Assembly: GCA_009787835.1 (NCBI GenBank)
Contig: WQSN01000003.1
Location: 51,525 to 115,524, forward strand
DNA length: 64,000 nucleotides
DNA from: Treponema sp.
GTDB lineage: Bacteria; Spirochaetota; Spirochaetia; Treponematales; Breznakiellaceae
Direction: 5' to 3'
Shown here: one piece after another, positions 18,720 through 28,354 of the stretch
How the letters are laid out: every line of letters begins with the position of its first letter
How positions within the stretch are numbered: position 1 is the first letter of the stretch
The notes under the pieces: generated by a model
Database searches by the model: none
What the model saw: only the letters and a program-made list of their open reading frames with translations
What the model was told of the DNA's origin: nothing
Made by a program: the position numbers and the translations under genes

Positions 18720-20701
18720 AAAATTTTCTTTTGGTTCTTTATTTATTTATTTTCTGTCTGATGTTTTCCTGCGCGGGAAAACCGGATGCTGTAAACGATG
18801 ATCCGGCGAATAATATAGATGAACAACTGGCAATGATTAATGAGCAATTGGCGATAATCAATGAACAGCTGACAATGCTGAAAAGCCAGGACTCCGGAAG
18901 CTCTTCTGTAAATACAGAAAGTGAAAAAATTACCGGTTTGCCTGAGACAGAAGAACCATCTGTAATTGAAGATGATCATCCTGCTGCGGAAGATCCGTCA
19001 CCTGAAGAAGAATCTGCCGCTGAGGAAGAACTGACTGCTGCGGAAGAACAGTTAGCTGAATATGAATTTATAGCCGCGGATGAACCGTTAGCCGAAGATG
19101 AATTGATTATCGCGGAAGAGTCTTTAATACAGGAAGAACCGCTTGCGGAAGGGGAGCCGTTAGTTGAAGAGGTACTGACAGTCGCGGATGATCCTGTTAT
19201 GGAAACAGAGCCTCCTTTTGAAGAAACGCTTGTATCTGAAGCATTACCGTTAGCTGAAGAACCGCCTGTCCCGCAGGCGGCGCAAGCCGCGCCTGTCAGG
19301 GAGGCTGTCCCTGCCGCGGAAGCAATGCCTGCCAATCAGACGATGGTTCCCGCAGAAGAAGAGCCGCCTGCAGGGGAAGCTCTGGCATCTGAAGAAGAAC
19401 CTGCATCCGGTGAAGATCAGTCTTCTGCAGCTACAGAGGAAAAATTTCCGTTCCGCAGCCTGAATGAGATGGATATACAGTCTCCCGCTTCTTCCTTTAG
19501 CATTATGAGTCCGGGAGAAAATGAAGCAATTATTTCCAGGATAGTTCACGCTACCGCCGGGCAATTGGTTGAAATCCCATTCCGGGGAAGCGGATGGGTT
19601 TATCTTGGCGAACTTATGTCACTGCGCGGCATTACCTATAATTCACGCCGCTACGATGCTGAGGGACAGAGTTTTATTTTTCTGGCGGAAGCCGCAGGCG
19701 ATTATACGCTGAAATTTTTCAGGCAGGATTTTATAAGGGACTACATTATATACGATCATGTTATGATAATTGTTGAACAGGCGCCTGGCGGCGCGCAGCC
19801 CGCTCCCGGCGCTGATCGCGCAAGAGTTGTCGCGCAGCCGCGTTGGCCTTCATCGCTAGATGAAGCGGGAATACAGAGAAGCAGTTTAAGACCCTCAGCA
19901 GCTTCATCCTCTGCTGCACAGGGAACTACGCCAACGCAAGGAACCGCTCCCGCACAGAGCACAACTCCCGTTCAGGGAACTACACCTACGCAAGGAACCG
20001 CATCAACTCAGAGTACAACTCCTGCTCAGAGTACAACTCCCGCACAAGGAACTGCACAAACGCAAGGAACAACTCCTACTCAGAGTACAACTCCTGCACA
20101 GGGAACTACACCTACGCAAGGAACCGCTCCTGCTCAGAGCACAACTCCAACTCAGAGTATAACTCCTGCTCAGAGTACAACTCCTGCTCAGAACACAACT
20201 CCAACTCAAAGTACGATTCCCGCACAGGGAACTACAACTTCACAAGGAACCGCTCCAGCTCAAAGTACAACTCCTGCTCAGAGTACAACTACCGCACAAG
20301 CGGCAATTACAATGCCGCAGCCGGCTTCTGATGAAAGAACGTTAGCTGCAAATGAGGCTCAGGCCGAAGCAGCCGGTGAAACGCCTGAAGCCGGTATTGC
20401 AGTTGAAAGACAGGAAAGGCCGGAAGTTATTCTGGGAAGAGCCGCAGAGGCATTCGGCGCGGGAAACACCGCATCCGCAATAGCGTTACTCGATCAATAT
20501 ATGGGGATATATCCCGAAGGAAGCGATGAGGTTTTCTGGATGTACGGTCAGTTATACGAAGCCAATTCTCCAAACCGCAATATGCTGCTTGCTCTGGATT
20601 ATTACCGCCGTCTGGTAAATGAATATCCGCAGAGCAGCCGTTTAAGCGAGGCGCGCAGAAGAATAACATACATTGAAAGATTTTATATTAATATACAGTG
20701 A
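18716..20701 (+). CDS. Lipoprotein with low-complexity regions and C-terminal TPR-like domain
   Basis: 661 residues from a GTG at 18716. Signal peptide with lipobox LMFSC (Cys19). Order of parts: a short coiled coil of repeated INEQLA heptads (about residues 38-58); a Glu/Ala-rich disordered stretch (about 75-245); a compact beta-rich domain (about 250-360) with SGWVYLGELMSLRGI; a Thr/Gln/Pro hexapeptide array (about 402-527); and a C-terminal helical segment with a TPR/BamD-like look (GNTASAIALLDQYMGIYP and LALDYYRRLVNEYPQSSRL). The ends suggest an outer-membrane lipoprotein with a long flexible spacer, possibly a scaffold. Function unknown. It abuts the ABC-F gene tail to tail. Confidence 0.8.
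   Translation: MKNFLLVLYLFIFCLMFSCAGKPDAVNDDPANNIDEQLAMINEQLAIINEQLTMLKSQDSGSSSVNTESEKITGLPETEEPSVIEDDHPAAEDPSPEEESAAEEELTAAEEQLAEYEFIAADEPLAEDELIIAEESLIQEEPLAEGEPLVEEVLTVADDPVMETEPPFEETLVSEALPLAEEPPVPQAAQAAPVREAVPAAEAMPANQTMVPAEEEPPAGEALASEEEPASGEDQSSAATEEKFPFRSLNEMDIQSPASSFSIMSPGENEAIISRIVHATAGQLVEIPFRGSGWVYLGELMSLRGITYNSRRYDAEGQSFIFLAEAAGDYTLKFFRQDFIRDYIIYDHVMIIVEQAPGGAQPAPGADRARVVAQPRWPSSLDEAGIQRSSLRPSAASSSAAQGTTPTQGTAPAQSTTPVQGTTPTQGTASTQSTTPAQSTTPAQGTAQTQGTTPTQSTTPAQGTTPTQGTAPAQSTTPTQSITPAQSTTPAQNTTPTQSTIPAQGTTTSQGTAPAQSTTPAQSTTTAQAAITMPQPASDERTLAANEAQAEAAGETPEAGIAVERQERPEVILGRAAEAFGAGNTASAIALLDQYMGIYPEGSDEVFWMYGQLYEANSPNRNMLLALDYYRRLVNEYPQSSRLSEARRRITYIERFYINIQ
19919..20296 (+). repeat. 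18-bp in-frame tandem repeat, 21 copies
   Basis: Twenty-one degenerate units each encode Q-[GS]-T-x-[PTS]-x, for example cag agt aca act cct gct. The array is 378 bp, strictly in frame and has no spacers. Codon-level variation (cag/caa, aca/act) indicates old duplications under selection for the peptide. Length variation between strains is likely. Confidence 0.92.
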
Positions 20702-20702
20702 T

Positions 20703-22352
20703 TTAAATTCTGAGTTTTTGTCCCTGTTGATACGCGGCGCTTCGTAATTGTTTTACGCTGTTATCAGTTAAATAATCGTCAAAAGGCATCATTCTGTCTA
20801 TAAAGCCGCCAGGTTTTCCGCTTTGAGGCAGAATTTCTATGATGCGGTTGGCGATTGAATTGATGAACTCATGATCATGAGAATTAAAAAGTATCACTCC
20901 GCTGAAGACAACAAGGCCGTCGTTCAGCGCGGTGATCGCTTCAAGATCCAGGTGATTGGTCGGCTCGTCTAGTATCAGGACATTAGCGCCTGAGAGCATC
21001 ATTTTAGAAAGCATGCAGCGGACTTTTTCACCGCCTGAGAGGACATTTACAGGTTTTAAAGCCTCATCGCCCGAGAAGAGCATACGGCCAAGAAAACTGC
21101 GCACGTAAGTTTCGTCCTGATCCGGCGAATATTGCCTTAGCCAGTCAGTAATCGATAAATCTGAACTGAAAAATGATGAGTTTTCCTTCGGAAAATAGGA
21201 AAAGGATGTAGTCTGCCCCCAGCTGCAATCCCCTGATTCCGCTTTCCTCACTCCTGATATAATGTCAAATAACGCCGATTTGGATGAGTGTTCCAGCCCT
21301 ACAAATGCGATTTTATCGCCCTTGTTAACTGTTAGTGTAAAATCTTTTAACAGGGCGGTTCCTTCAAAGGAAAAATTCAGGTTTTCCGCCCTTAAAACAT
21401 TATTGCCTATTTCCCTGTCCGCCTTAAATCCCACATAGGGGAATTTCCTGCTTGTAACAGGCACATTTTCAAGATCCAGTTTTTCAAGCACTTTCTTACG
21501 GCTTGTCGCCTGGCGGCTCTTGCTGGCGTTAGACGCAAATCTTTGTATAAACTCCTTTAATTCCCTGGCCTTGTCTTCGCGTTTTTTCAGCTGTTCGCGC
21601 GCCTGGCGCTGAAGTATCTGGCTCATCTGGTACCAGAAGTCATAGTTTCCGGAATAGGGCGTAATTCTGCCGTAATCAATGTCGCATACATTTGTGCAAA
21701 CAGCGTTTAAAAAGTGGCGGTCATGGGACACTACTATTACCGTGTTGGGAAAATCAATTAAAAAATCCTCAAGCCAGGAAATTGATTCCAAATCCAGGCC
21801 GTTTGTCGGCTCGTCCAAAAGCAGAATATCAGGGTTGCCGAAAAGCGCCTGAGCCAAAAGTACGCGCACCTTTTTTGATTCATCCAGTTCCGCCATTAAT
21901 TTACCGTGATCATCCTCATCAAGGCCGAGGCCGGAAAGAAGCTGGCTGCCCTGAGCTTCCGCTTCCCAGCCGCCAAGTTCGGCGAAATCAGCTTCAAGCT
22001 CGCTCGCGCGCAGACCGTCCGCTTCTGTAAAATCCGCCTTTTCATATACCGCCTCGCGCTCTTTCTTTATCGCGTAGAGTTTCGGGTAACCCATTATCAC
22101 AGTTTCAAGCGCAGGATATTGCTCAAACGCGAAGTGATCCTGTTTAAGAACCGCGATGCGCATGTTTTTTCCAACTGATATTTCGCCCTTGTCATGCTCA
22201 ATCTCGCCTGAAAGAATTTTTAAAAAAGTGGATTTTCCCGCACCATTCGCGCCGATTATTCCGTAACAGTTGCCGGGTGTAAACTTTAAATTAACGTCTT
22301 TAAAAAGCGTGCGCTCGCCGAAGATAAGGCTTAAATCTGTAATGGCAATCAT
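20703..22352 (-). CDS. ABC-F family ATPase, YbiT-like
   Basis: Cytosolic ATPase with two nucleotide-binding domains and no membrane segment. Such proteins act on ribosomes in translation rescue or antibiotic resistance. 549 residues. Domain 1: Walker A GANGAGKST, Walker B ILLLDEPTNGLD, switch VVSHDRHFLN, and a degenerate signature (ELDESKKVRVLLAQAL), as in YbiT. A linker of about 80 residues rich in Lys and Arg follows. Domain 2: GLEHSSKSALF in place of a standard Walker A, LSGGEKVRCMLSK, LILDEPTNHLDLE and FNSHDHEFIN. In the second P-loop, Ser-Ser replaces the Gly-Lys-leading Gly, so ATP binding there may differ. It lies 25 bp downstream of the DEAD-box helicase gene, likely one operon. Confidence 0.9.
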   Translation of the reverse strand: MIAITDLSLIFGERTLFKDVNLKFTPGNCYGIIGANGAGKSTFLKILSGEIEHDKGEISVGKNMRIAVLKQDHFAFEQYPALETVIMGYPKLYAIKKEREAVYEKADFTEADGLRASELEADFAELGGWEAEAQGSQLLSGLGLDEDDHGKLMAELDESKKVRVLLAQALFGNPDILLLDEPTNGLDLESISWLEDFLIDFPNTVIVVSHDRHFLNAVCTNVCDIDYGRITPYSGNYDFWYQMSQILQRQAREQLKKREDKARELKEFIQRFASNASKSRQATSRKKVLEKLDLENVPVTSRKFPYVGFKADREIGNNVLRAENLNFSFEGTALLKDFTLTVNKGDKIAFVGLEHSSKSALFDIISGVRKAESGDCSWGQTTSFSYFPKENSSFFSSDLSITDWLRQYSPDQDETYVRSFLGRMLFSGDEALKPVNVLSGGEKVRCMLSKMMLSGANVLILDEPTNHLDLEAITALNDGLVVFSGVILFNSHDHEFINSIANRIIEILPQSGKPGGFIDRMMPFDDYLTDNSVKQLRSAAYQQGQKLRI

Positions 22353-22377
22353 AATTTTTTTGTAACCTCTTCATTAA

Positions 22378-24030
22378 TCAGCCTGATATTAATTTTTTAA
22401 ATAGTTCTATTATTCTGGAAATGATGCCCTTTTTAACAGGCGGTTCCTGCTGCTTCTGTTCTTCGCCGTGCTGCAGATAATTCTGGCTTTCATGCGCATC
22501 GTTAGCTGAAATATGATGGTGATGCGTTTGCTGTTTGCTGTGATCTTTGTTGCCGCCGTGTTTTGCCTGCGGTCCCGCGTATTTTTTTCTGTAAATCGCC
22601 ATCCGCTCTTCCATGGAAAGGCGCGACATATCCTGTTCATGCTGAATGGAACTTGGTTTTTTCCTTTGGTGTTTTTCGGCTTTGCCTGTATGCGCGCTTT
22701 CATGATGATGTATGCCTGTTTTTTCCGTTTGCGCTTCTTTCCCTGTATGTGGATCTTTTATACCGGGCGTACTTTTTCGCAGGTGCTTTGCGGCTTTATG
22801 AAGCTCGGACGCTGATTTCTTTTTACCGTCGTGTTTTGCGTGCGTATGCCGCTCTTCATAAAATTCTGTTTGAATGTGAAGATGAGCGCTTTTATCTTCT
22901 TCGTAAAGCCCCATGTCCGCGATTTCTGAAGGTATTTTTTTTCCTATATAACGTTCAATAGCAGGTAATTCGTATACATCATGTTCGCTTGCCAGGGAAA
23001 CAGCCTTTCCTGTTTTTCCGGCGCGCGCTGTTCTTCCGATACGGTGAACATAATTTTCCGCTTCAGACGGAACATCGTAGTTAATTACCATCGCGAGGTT
23101 TTGAATATCAAGGCCGCGCGCCGCGACATCGGTAGCGACAAGAGTTTTTATTTTTCCGGTTTTTACTCCGTCAATTATTGCCAGCCTCTTGCTCTGGGGA
23201 AGATCGCCTATAATAAACTCGCATCCAATTCCGTTATACTGCAGCCGTTTTGCGGTAATTTCCGTGTTTTTCTTTGTATTGCAGAAAATTATCGAACTTT
23301 CGGGCTGTTCAATTTTTAGTATGCCCAGAAGGAGAGGCATTTTTTCTTCGGAAGGCACATGGTAGAGGATCTGTGTTATTTCTTCCACAGTTACAATTTC
23401 TGGTTTTATTTCAATTTCATAAGGCGATTTGGTGTATTCCCAGGCAAGATTTTTTACCCACGAGTTTAAGGTAGCGCTGAACAGCATTGTCTGGCGCTTT
23501 TCAATTGGCGGTACAACATTAATGAGCTTCCGCAAATCAGGATAAAAACCCATATCAAACATTCTGTCCGCTTCATCCAGAACCAGAAAGGCGGTATCCA
23601 TCAGATTCATCCGTCCTGTTTTGTTCAGATCCAGTACACGGCCGGGAGTTCCAACCATTATTTGCACATTGTCCTTTAAAAGTTTCTCCTGCTGAACATA
23701 ACCAACGCCGCCGTAAAAACTTCCTGTCCTAAACGGCAGATGCCTGCCCAATATTTTTGCTTCTTCCTCAATTTGTACCGCTAATTCCCTTGTAGGAGCC
23801 ATGATAAGCGCTTTTCGTTTGAACAAAGCCTCTTCAGTTAACATCCGCTGGTAAATCACAATTAAAAACGCCGCTGTTTTCCCTGTTCCTGTCTGGGATT
23901 GCACATACAGATCCTGTCCGTTAAAGGCATGGGACAGAACCTGCTCCTGAACAGGCATGCAAGTTATGTATCCAATTTCATCTATACCTTTTTGCAGATC
24001 CGGGTGCAGTTCAAAATTTACAAATTCCAT
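22378..24030 (-). CDS. DEAD-box RNA helicase with His-rich C-terminal tail
   Basis: ATP-dependent RNA helicase, 550 residues. Core motifs: Q-motif with PVQEQ, AQTGTGKT-type motif I (SQTGTGKTAAF), PTRELA, TPGR, DEAD (VLDEADRMFDMGF), SAT, ATDVAARGLD and HRIGRTARAG. The core ends near residue 385. The tail is charged, with many His residues (HHHESAH, THHHHIS), and finishes in a predicted amphipathic helix (GIISRIIELFKKLISG). The tail is of the RhlB/RhlE kind in position but not in sequence. A membrane or metal-binding role for the tail is a guess. Cotranscribed with the ABC-F gene, which suggests a translation or RNA-structure theme. Confidence 0.92.
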   Translation of the reverse strand: MEFVNFELHPDLQKGIDEIGYITCMPVQEQVLSHAFNGQDLYVQSQTGTGKTAAFLIVIYQRMLTEEALFKRKALIMAPTRELAVQIEEEAKILGRHLPFRTGSFYGGVGYVQQEKLLKDNVQIMVGTPGRVLDLNKTGRMNLMDTAFLVLDEADRMFDMGFYPDLRKLINVVPPIEKRQTMLFSATLNSWVKNLAWEYTKSPYEIEIKPEIVTVEEITQILYHVPSEEKMPLLLGILKIEQPESSIIFCNTKKNTEITAKRLQYNGIGCEFIIGDLPQSKRLAIIDGVKTGKIKTLVATDVAARGLDIQNLAMVINYDVPSEAENYVHRIGRTARAGKTGKAVSLASEHDVYELPAIERYIGKKIPSEIADMGLYEEDKSAHLHIQTEFYEERHTHAKHDGKKKSASELHKAAKHLRKSTPGIKDPHTGKEAQTEKTGIHHHESAHTGKAEKHQRKKPSSIQHEQDMSRLSMEERMAIYRKKYAGPQAKHGGNKDHSKQQTHHHHISANDAHESQNYLQHGEEQKQQEPPVKKGIISRIIELFKKLISG

Positions 24031-24129
24031 AATACGAGGTAAGTGTACTTATTTTTTCCCGGATAGGGAAGAGCGGCAGCCAGGCCATCGCATAAATGAC
24101 CCATGACGCGGCAGTCCGCGCATGATTCA

Positions 24130-24158
24130 TTGATTATTTTTTTATAAAAAGGTATAAT
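24130..24158 (+). promoter_or_regulatory. Promoter of the formylglycine-enzyme-like lipoprotein gene
   Basis: TTGATT at 24130-24135, 17-nt spacer, TATAAT at 24153-24158. The AAAGGGAG ribosome site begins 4 nt later, and the ATG is at 24178. The transcript leader would be roughly 13 nt. Confidence 0.65.
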
Positions 24159-24177
24159 TATTAAAGGGAGACAGAAA

Positions 24178-25644
24178 ATGAACGTAAAAATTCAAAAAAC
24201 ACTGATAATCCTAACAATAACCGCTTTAGCACTGGCCGCAGGATGTCCGAATTCCGCCGAACTTAATACGCCGCAGAACAGCGAAAACGGCATTCTAACC
24301 ATAAATATTAGCGATCCAAATGAAGCCAGAACAATACTGCCAATAAACGCGAATATCAATTGTAATACTTTTTCTTTGGTTTTAACAACTTTGGGCAGAA
24401 GCGTAACGAAAAACTGGATAGGCGGTTCTGTCAGTATTGAACTATCTCCCGGTTCCTGGGACTTAACATTATTCGGGTACAGTGACGCGAGTAGATATAA
24501 CATAATAGTGAACGGAAGCGTAAATGGTATAGTCGTATCATCCGGACAAACCACAAACACAACCGTACAGCTTCAACCAGTTATAGTATTTAACAGAACA
24601 GGGACATTTATCTGGAATATCACTTACCCATCTGATGTTACATCCGCTAACATGGTTATAACACCTTTGAATGCAACAAACGGAAGCCCTCAGCAGACAA
24701 TTAATTTTTCAACCGGAGCGTTAAAAAACAACAGCTCCTCTCCCTTACCATTAAACACAGGATATTACAAGGTAACATTCTCCATGACAGGCGGAGAACG
24801 TCCGATTGGCAGGGTGGACTACATGCACATTTATGAAGGGCTTGAAAGTTATTTTAGTTATGATTTTATATATGGATTACGACTTATAGAAATGGTATTT
24901 ATAGATCCCGGTACATATACAAGAGGCAGTAATAACAGTGATTATTATGGAACAAGTCCGTCGCATCAGGTAACGCTGACCAAAGGTTTTTACATGGGAA
25001 AGTATGAAGTAACACAGGAGCAGTATCAGGCGGTAACAGGTGTGAATCCAAGCAACTTTTCAAGTAACCTCGCAAGCGGCGAAGTACAACAGAGACGTCC
25101 GGTAGAACAGGTAACATGGTATGATGCTGTAGAGTTCTGTAACAAGCTGAGCGAGCAGGAAAGGCTGATGTCTGCGTATACGATAACTGGAAGGAGTCCT
25201 GCAAGCGGGTATCCTATAACAAGCGCGACAGTAACAGTAAACTGGAACACGAATGGTTATCGTTTACCGACAGAAGCTGAATGGGAATACGCCTGTCGTG
25301 CAGGGACGACAACAGCATACAATACCGGAAACACGATAAGTGACAGTACAGGCTGGTATTATAATAACAGCAATAGAAGGACTCATGAGGTTGGAAAGAA
25401 GCCACCCAACACATGGGGATTGTACGATATGCACGGAAATGTACATGAATGGTGCTGGGACTGGTATGGGAGTTATACAAGCGGAGCGCAGACAGATCCG
25501 AAGGGCGCATTTTCGGGGCCTATCCGCGTGTTTCGCGGCGGGAGCTGGAGCAATTCAGCCGCTGACGTCCGTTCTGCGTACCGGGACGGCTACTATCCGA
25601 CTTACCAGATCAACGGCCTCGGTTTCCGCGTTGTGCGCAATTAG
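24178..25644 (+). CDS. Lipoprotein with SUMF1/C-type-lectin-like fold, likely DGR target
   Basis: 488 residues with a clear lipobox (LALAAGC, Cys22). Residues about 35-230 form two beta-rich modules of unknown type. Residues about 240-488 are a formylglycine-generating-enzyme-like domain: GKYEVTQEQYQAVTG, PVEQVTWYDAVEFCNKLS, YRLPTEAEWEYACRAG and GNVHEWCWDWYG. The catalytic Cys pair of true FGE near the end is absent (RGGSWSNSAADVRSAYRD), so it is not a sulfatase activator. The last 40 residues follow the pattern of diversity-generating retroelement variable regions, and base composition turns GC-rich there. The TvpA lipoprotein of Treponema denticola has this fold and is a DGR target. A surface ligand-binding role is likely. 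Confidence 0.85.
   Translation: MNVKIQKTLIILTITALALAAGCPNSAELNTPQNSENGILTINISDPNEARTILPINANINCNTFSLVLTTLGRSVTKNWIGGSVSIELSPGSWDLTLFGYSDASRYNIIVNGSVNGIVVSSGQTTNTTVQLQPVIVFNRTGTFIWNITYPSDVTSANMVITPLNATNGSPQQTINFSTGALKNNSSSPLPLNTGYYKVTFSMTGGERPIGRVDYMHIYEGLESYFSYDFIYGLRLIEMVFIDPGTYTRGSNNSDYYGTSPSHQVTLTKGFYMGKYEVTQEQYQAVTGVNPSNFSSNLASGEVQQRRPVEQVTWYDAVEFCNKLSEQERLMSAYTITGRSPASGYPITSATVTVNWNTNGYRLPTEAEWEYACRAGTTTAYNTGNTISDSTGWYYNNSNRRTHEVGKKPPNTWGLYDMHGNVHEWCWDWYGSYTSGAQTDPKGAFSGPIRVFRGGSWSNSAADVRSAYRDGYYPTYQINGLGFRVVRN
25528..25641 (+). other. Putative DGR variable region (C-terminal)
   Basis: Codons between GGGAGCTGG and GGTTTCCGC encode residues at the usual variable positions of lectin-fold DGR targets. 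Many are NNC (AGC, GAC, GTC, TAC, GAC, GGC, TAC, TAC, ATC, AAC, GGC, CTC), as expected if a template codon AAC was mutated at its adenines. The end GFRVV is typical. No template repeat or reverse transcriptase is in this window. Confidence 0.5.
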
Positions 25645-25653
25645 TAAACGCGT

Positions 25654-25669
25654 GGTGACAGGAGTCACC
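25654..25669 (+). other. Hairpin just after the putative variable region
   Basis: GGTGAC-AGGA-GTCACC is a perfect 6-bp inverted repeat with a 4-nt loop, 9 nt after the stop codon. It has no U-tract, so it is not an ordinary terminator. DGR targets carry a hairpin with a 4-nt loop just 3' of the variable region that is needed for retrohoming. This one fits in position. Confidence 0.45.
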
Positions 25670-25752
25670 TAAATCCTCATGAGTCGTTAGCTGCAAATAT
25701 GCGCTATATGCACAGTGAGTAACAGCCGCTTAAATCCGTTTTTTTCCAGCTT

Positions 25753-26619
25753 CTATTTACCTGTAAATGCGCTAATTTCATCAATGGATAATCCTGTGAT
25801 TTCCTGTACAAATCCAGGAGTAGAACCTTTTGAAAGTAAATTTTGCGCAATAACTCTATAGCTCTCTTCGCGTCCTTGTTCACGGCCTTCGTTATAGCGA
25901 ATAGCGGCGATTTCCTCTATACTTATATCATCAAACAGCATATTTTTAACCTCCGTTCCGTGTTCTTCCAGGAATTTCTTCAGCACATTTTGTTCTAAAC
26001 AATATTTTACTGCATTTGTAACAGAATCTTCAAGTGATAAATACTCATTGTATTCCATAATTTTTTCTATAAAGATACTGTAACCGTTAAGATTTTCACA
26101 TCTTTTTAGCATTTCAGGATTTCGTCCGTGGTTTATATTATACACCTGAACTATAAGCTCAAGCGGATAAATGTCATTGTGTGGTAATGTTAATTCGGTA
26201 ATATCCTTGAACGCGGCAGAAAGGCGTAATTCACGGTGATCCGGATAAGGTTCTTTGCCGTTATACAAAACTATGAACCTGGGAGTTGGGATTTTTTCCA
26301 GTTTCTTCTGGTAGAGTTTGTCCCTCTCAATTATTTTTTCATATACACGGGCAATGTACATCAATAATCTAACCGGTATGTTATCGGTTACTGTTGACTG
26401 ATGTTCCACCAGTACGATTAAACGATCATTGATTGTGAATGACAGATCGTTGATTTGCTTCATGTAAAGAGCATCTGAAAGTGTGTTGATATTAACTATT
26501 GCGTCAGAAGGAATATCAATTCCTTCAATAGCAGAGTACAGATCGCGTAAATTTTCAGGAGTGCCGAAGAGGGCAGAAAACACACTGTCTTTGTGTTTTC
26601 TGTTGACATTAAAGTCCAT
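25753..26619 (-). CDS. Rpn-family recombination-promoting nuclease / PD-(D/E)XK transposase-like protein
   Basis: 288 residues from ATG 26619, preceded by GAGGT. An upstream in-frame start at 26766 would add 49 residues with no family similarity, so I reject it. Family features: an N-terminal KHKDSVFSALFG segment with the first Asp, LSDALYMKQINDLSFTINDRLIVLVEHQS carrying the ExQ catalytic pair, and LLMYIARVYEKI. The C-terminal EGREQGREE repeat is typical of treponeme and cyanobacterial copies. Rpn proteins are DNA endonucleases that promote RecA-independent recombination and usually occur in many copies per genome. It stands alone, convergent with the lipoprotein gene. Confidence 0.82.
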   Translation of the reverse strand: MDFNVNRKHKDSVFSALFGTPENLRDLYSAIEGIDIPSDAIVNINTLSDALYMKQINDLSFTINDRLIVLVEHQSTVTDNIPVRLLMYIARVYEKIIERDKLYQKKLEKIPTPRFIVLYNGKEPYPDHRELRLSAAFKDITELTLPHNDIYPLELIVQVYNINHGRNPEMLKRCENLNGYSIFIEKIMEYNEYLSLEDSVTNAVKYCLEQNVLKKFLEEHGTEVKNMLFDDISIEEIAAIRYNEGREQGREESYRVIAQNLLSKGSTPGFVQEITGLSIDEISAFTGK

Positions 26620-28247
<1,628 letters not shown>

Positions 28248-28276
28248 ATAATTTCAATTTGCTCATTACAAGGAAG

Positions 28277-28310
28277 ATACCCCGCTGTTTACGGCGGGGT
28301 ATTTTTATTT
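28277..28310 (+). terminator. Intrinsic terminator of eno
   Basis: ATACCCCGC at 28277-28285 pairs perfectly with GCGGGGTAT at 28294-28302 across an 8-nt loop, and a T-rich run TTTTATTT follows. Confidence 0.9.
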
Positions 28311-28354
28311 ATAGAATCTATACACTGTCAGATACCATGTGTGATCTTTCAGAC

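Noticed and set aside
19919..20296. Possible CRISPR array
   Set aside because: The 18-bp units are contiguous without spacers, are in frame and encode a Thr/Gln/Pro-rich peptide.
24899..25510. Several 70-100 codon open frames on the minus strand
   Set aside because: All lie antisense to the formylglycine-enzyme-like domain and lack ribosome sites.
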